The notes under the pieces were generated by a model that saw only the letters and a list, made by a program, of their open reading frames with translations, did no database searches and was not told the origin of the DNA. From positions 46,042,891 through 46,106,890 of the forward strand of contig NC_061796.1 of NCBI RefSeq assembly GCF_021462225.1: a stretch of 64,000 nucleotides of DNA, in the 5' to 3' direction. Source of the stretch: Girardinichthys multiradiatus. Lineage: Eukaryota > Chordata > Actinopteri > Cyprinodontiformes > Goodeidae. The translations under genes and the position numbers were made by a program. Positions 59,621 to 64,000 of this stretch are shown here, piece by piece. Position 1 is the first letter of the stretch; every line of letters begins with the position of its first letter.

Positions 59621-62556
59621 GACTTCCCTGCAAACATTAACAAGTTCTTATCTCTTCTTTTTACTAACATTCCTTATCTTTATCAAGTAAAGTTGCAAAA
59701 CTTTTATTTCAAAAGATCTTCCTGTGAAGAGTCTGTTAACCAATCAGGCTTTATTAAGTTGAGTTTAGTTCATGGTTACACAGATAAAAACAATAACACA
59801 ACAAATAAAACCATGGTGAAAATGTAAAAAGATATTTAAAATCTGCATAGATATAAAATCAGAGGCAGTCTGACTCACTCTGAGTCATCAGACTATCTGG
59901 CAGGGAAGGGAAGGGACAGTTCATGTTTTATGTAAATACTGACACAATTCCAGGCGTTAACTGTGGGTGTGGACAGGTCTTCATTCTTCAAGGACGAATG
60001 AATCTTTTTACTACATGAAGTTTGTTTCAGTCTGGACCAAATCACGCGTGCCTCCTGCAAGCCGGCTCTCTGCAACATATCGGACACGGTCGGCATCTGT
60101 CCCAGTTTTACTGCCAACACAGAGAGCTGTGTTCTCCACTGCCGCCACATGTGGCGCCGTACTGGTGGCCCCTGGCAAATACTACTCATGACAATCACGA
60201 ACAATCCCTCTCATTGTGCTCTTTGTCTCAGAGGAGACCCAGAAAACGGTCATCTGCCATCCTGGAACGTTTGTTTTAGAGTGGCCATCTTTGTGAGAAG
60301 CCCTTAAACACTGGCTGGAAGCTGCAGGCTTTTGTTTGTTTTCCAGTCCTGCTAACGGCTTCCGCATCACTTCCAGCATGTGGAGAAACTAATCCTCTGC
60401 ATGTGCCCATTCTGCATATTTCTGTGGGCTATTCCCCAGGCTGTTCAAATGAACACATAATTCTGGGCAGGGTATAAGTGAAGTGCCAGTGTTTTGTGAA
60501 GTAAAACATATAAGATCACGACAAGCTGCCTTTTTTTCCACTTATAATGTCGTGTTCCATTCAGCTGAAATACAATCATTTAAAGTAAAGGAAAGAATAA
60601 AGAAGCTCAAACATCCTGGATGTTTGACCTCTATTATCGGGTATTTCTGTGTTGGAGCTGATATGATACATATCTGGACCCTGCCAATGACCCGACTAAA
60701 GATACATGAACAGGAAATTCAGCATCCAACCTTAATCCAGTCCGATTCAACGATACAATAAATGAGTTATTCAAGAGAACGTGTGGAAATTAAGAATAAT
60801 TGTTTATAATTCCTGTGCAGTGGAAAATGAATAATCTTTCCTGCCGCAGACGCCATGCTAATCAGCTGTTCAGGGACTCAGCAGTACACTGAAAAAACCA
60901 TTTTCCACATTATAAACATTCAAATATAAGTTAGCTTTAGAACAAAGCATCCCAATAATTTGAACTCTGTGACTTTTACAGGATGCTAAAAGTATTTTGA
61001 TTGTTAAAATGGGAAACTGGCTTTACTCTGAATCTTTCAAAGAATATCATAAATAATGGAGGAAGAACTTGTTGAACATTTTAACAGTACACATGAAAAT
61101 GCACACAGCATTTACCCCACAAGCCATACAATGAGGTGTTTCTGCAGGAATAATAGTTAGTCAACCTGATGGACTGATTAGGTCCTAAAAACACTTTAAA
61201 TGTAGTCTTTGTCCCATTTGTCGCAGTTCTCTTTCCAAACAGTAGGAGTCGCCACTAAAGAAATAAAACTGCTCCACACCAGAAATGGCAGTAGAAGACT
61301 TTCACAGGAGATTAATCACAAAATGTAACTATATTCTGTGTTCACGATGAACCTGATTATAATGATGGAAATATTTACATATGCATGAATCTTGATGTCA
61401 TCCATAAACTGCAGCTTATCACAGCTGCTCTACAGATTCAGTTACCATGTCCATGTCAGCATCTGTAAATCTGTATAAATTCACTGTAGCTTTACCTAGA
61501 GGCTGCACATGAGCAGATGTCAGCTCAATGCGATTCACTGTAATTGGCAGGTAAAACTCATTGAGACTGAAGGCTAAATTTAAACCAAAATATGTGCATC
61601 TTTTTTATTTCTCACATTTACTTCCTGAAATATTTGGTCTGTTTTTACTTTTACAGAATATTTCACATTCATGGTGGGAAAAACGTTTTTAACTAATCAT
61701 TCATCATTTCATTTTTACATCACAAAAAGAGGTGGGGAGACTCTTCTAGGGTCCTCCGTATTAGAACAGAAGATATTTGACCCCTAATAGAGCAAGATCG
61801 ATTTGAAAATATAGAAAATAAGCTCAAGAAAATGGGTCTCACGAGACAACAAAGCAGTTAGGTGTTTAAAGCCAAAAACAAATCAAAAGTCTAAGGCTTG
61901 CATGGATTAATGGGGAAAGGGTGGAAATGTAGTCCCAGACATGCGGCTCTACACCTCTTCAGTTTAAACTATTCTAAGCATTGATTGGTTGAGATTCTTA
62001 GCCTATCAGCAGGCAGGGAGGAGTGGACCCGACTGAGTCACTGTTGTCCAAATACAACAGTCAGTATTGTTAAATACTTACAACACCAGTTATCTCAGCT
62101 GTCTTAGTACTTATTCAGTGCATTTATTGCTGCCTACAGAAAGTTGTCAGCCAAATTAAAACAAGATTGGATCTTCTCTCTGGAGGTCTCATGAAGCAAC
62201 AGAGCAGTTCAAACACCACATGATGAACACTTGGAGAAGCAGATGAGGTTACAGACCCTGAAATGGGTGAAGGTCTGTAAAACAAAGAGGAACATTTGTC
62301 TTCGGTTTGGATTGATATCCAGTTTGTTGTACCTCTCATAACTCTTTCAATAAATATTATTTATGATGGACATAGTTGTTTTAGAACAGCTTATTCTTAC
62401 TGAGGTACCCTGAAATGATTAACCCGGTTCTTTTGGACCTACAGGCTCCAATCCCATTTAGCAGCATTTTTCCTCTTCATTGTTCTGCCTATAAACAACT
62501 TAGGATATTTTTATGGCTGCATGAAAACAAGCATGGCTAATATTTTGGTATACATT

Positions 62557-62690
62557 TTCAATTCAATTCAGTTTTATTTATGTAGCACCAATTCACAACA
62601 CATGTCGTCTCAAGGCACTTCACAACAGTCAGGTTCATACATTCCTATTAATCCTAACAATTGAACAGTGCAGTCGGAGTTAGCTTTTTA
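62557..62690 (+). repeat. short interspersed fish repeat (SINE- or MITE-like)
   Basis: Begins TTCAATTCAATTCAGTTTTA, continues TTATGTAGCACCAATTCACA and ACACATGTCGTCTCAAGGCA, then CTTCACAACAGTCAGGTTCA. This sequence recurs across many teleost genomes as an interspersed repeat. I cannot assign the class from sequence alone. Confidence 0.5.
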
Positions 62691-64000
62691 TTCAGTTTTG
62701 AACAGGCTCATTTCTTGCAGCCTCTCAGCTCTGCTGTTTTTATTCTGTTGGCCTTTAATCGATTTCATTTCCTCGTTCTATTCCAGGGTCCCTGTGTTTG
62801 TTTATAGAAACCCCATTATTCACCAACCTTCCTCTGAGTCACCCCTTCCCTGTAGGGTTCCTCACATAGAGCTGCTTTGTGAAAGGCTGCAGTATTTACA
62901 CGGACTGTGGGCAGAGGAAACGTCGACCTTCTGGGGCTCAGGGAGAGCCCGGTCCATTTTCCCATCTGCCCAGTGTTTGAGGAATGAGTCATGGGGAAGC
63001 ACCCTCCCACACGAGGCAGCCAGATGAAGGGTGCAAGGTCTTTTTAATGGCTGAGTGGTCACTCAGATGAATGTGGGAGGGTTAAGACCAAGGCGTTATA
63101 TGCGTGTGGGGGTGGGGGGGATAAAACATTTGTCTTTTCCAACTCCGTTTGCAGCAGCAGGATTTCCCTTGGTTTACAGCCTGGGGAGGTTAGATGACCA
63201 CCAAATCAAACATCTGAAGGAATGGTGGTGCTATTTTTTTATTAAAAATTACATTGCTGCCAGTGAAATAATATAATTAGAGCTGCAGAAGATATGAACC
63301 ATCATCCCAACATTAGTATTAACAATAACTCAGTATTAGAGGTTGTCATTTTTGTGAAGACATATTTCAGGTGTTCAGGGTTTGGCCCTGATGAATGTTC
63401 TTACTAGCTGAGATGCTAAGGCTCATGGAGAGACTGCTGGGGACATTTTATACAATGGTAAACTAAGACGAGTGTCTGCAAAGTGTTCATCAATAATACC
63501 GCAATTATCATGAATAATGTTATCATAATTTTGCTAATTCCAGAGATTAACACCGATCTGATATTTGATTCACTGATGCATGTGGCGAGCGAAGGAACCC
63601 AGGTGGTTCTGTTGGACCAGCAGTGATAAAATGTTTGATGGTTTAAACGTTATTCCATGCACACAGTGGTGGAAGACTAAAGCTGATTATGAATTAAACG
63701 CCCACTAAATTCAAAATAACATTGTAGAAAGTAAAAAGGACGTCCAAGATTACATTTTTATCATTAATAGAAATCTAGAATTATAATTGACTTAGTAAGA
63801 AATAAGCGAGCAACTAGATTACATTCAGAACTTTGTCTTATTAAAGCTATTTTAACCCACAGGAACTATATGATGGAAGATTTTAGTGCTTTTAAAAGTT
63901 TAAATCTTTTTTTTCCCCAAAGGTGGAGAAATGATAATCTAAAGATGTTGGAAATGTTTGTAAAGAAATGTGTTTTATTCAGACAAGCTGGATCATTAAT

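Larger units (their letters stand above)
47981..64000 (+). other. lmna: lmna intron 1 (to the window end)
   Basis: I looked for coil 1B sequence continuing AGAARKE...-type lamin exon 2 and found none, so the first intron exceeds 16 kb or runs to the window edge; LMNA intron 1 is also long in mammals. Inside are a perfect hairpin (48182-48220), two decayed Tc1 copies (56.7-57.5 and 59.1-59.6 kb), a short interspersed repeat (62.56 kb), a C-run at 52434-52445 and long AT-rich stretches. No other gene is supported. Confidence 0.65.

Overview
This is a bony-fish (teleost) nuclear DNA window. It holds intron-containing vertebrate genes with GT-AG introns and long AT-rich non-coding stretches. Its repeats are fish-type: an APE-endonuclease LINE of the CR1/L2/Rex1 kind, Tc1-like transposons at every stage of decay, and short microsatellites. 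Protein-coding sequence is only a few percent of the window, and most open frames are chance frames.

Layout. (1) Positions 1-180 may hold the last coding bases of an unidentified membrane-protein gene, followed by a poly(A) signal. (2) 1.4-4.6 kb is a nearly full-length but broken LINE. (3) A Rab11-family GTPase gene runs left to right in five coding exons (6948-16654, 216 codons), with a CCAAT/GC-box/CRE-like promoter in front, a 21-bp minisatellite in intron 1 and a 3' UTR to about 18.13 kb. (4) A mex3a gene runs right to left (coding exons 29293-28873 and 26082-24938, 521 codons). Its probable 3' UTR of about 6.5 kb meets the Rab gene tail to tail near 18.1-18.4 kb. (5) 30-46 kb is the spacer between the divergent mex3a and lmna genes. 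It holds a miniature LINE derivative, a decayed Tc1, a 5'-truncated young LINE, three same-strand CTCF-like motifs within 470 bp, a structurally complete Tc1 transposon with about 204-bp inverted repeats, and one more decayed Tc1. (6) Coding exon 1 of lamin A (lmna, 47649-47980) has a possible untranslated exon upstream. The rest of the window (47981-64000) appears to be lmna intron 1 with repeat fossils; no second lamin exon was found.

The order Rab11/25-family gene, MEX3A, LMNA matches the human 1q22 order RAB25-MEX3A-LMNA, which supports all three identifications together. The genes are not a pathway: one is an endosome-recycling GTPase, one a KH/RING RNA-binding protein, one a nuclear lamina filament. 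I found no evidence for an undescribed multi-gene system. The items most worth a second look are the Rab11-type protein at the RAB25 position, the CTCF-like cluster, the miniature LINE joining 5' and 3' parts, the Tc1 element with an apparent in-frame deletion, and a perfect 17-bp hairpin in lmna intron 1.
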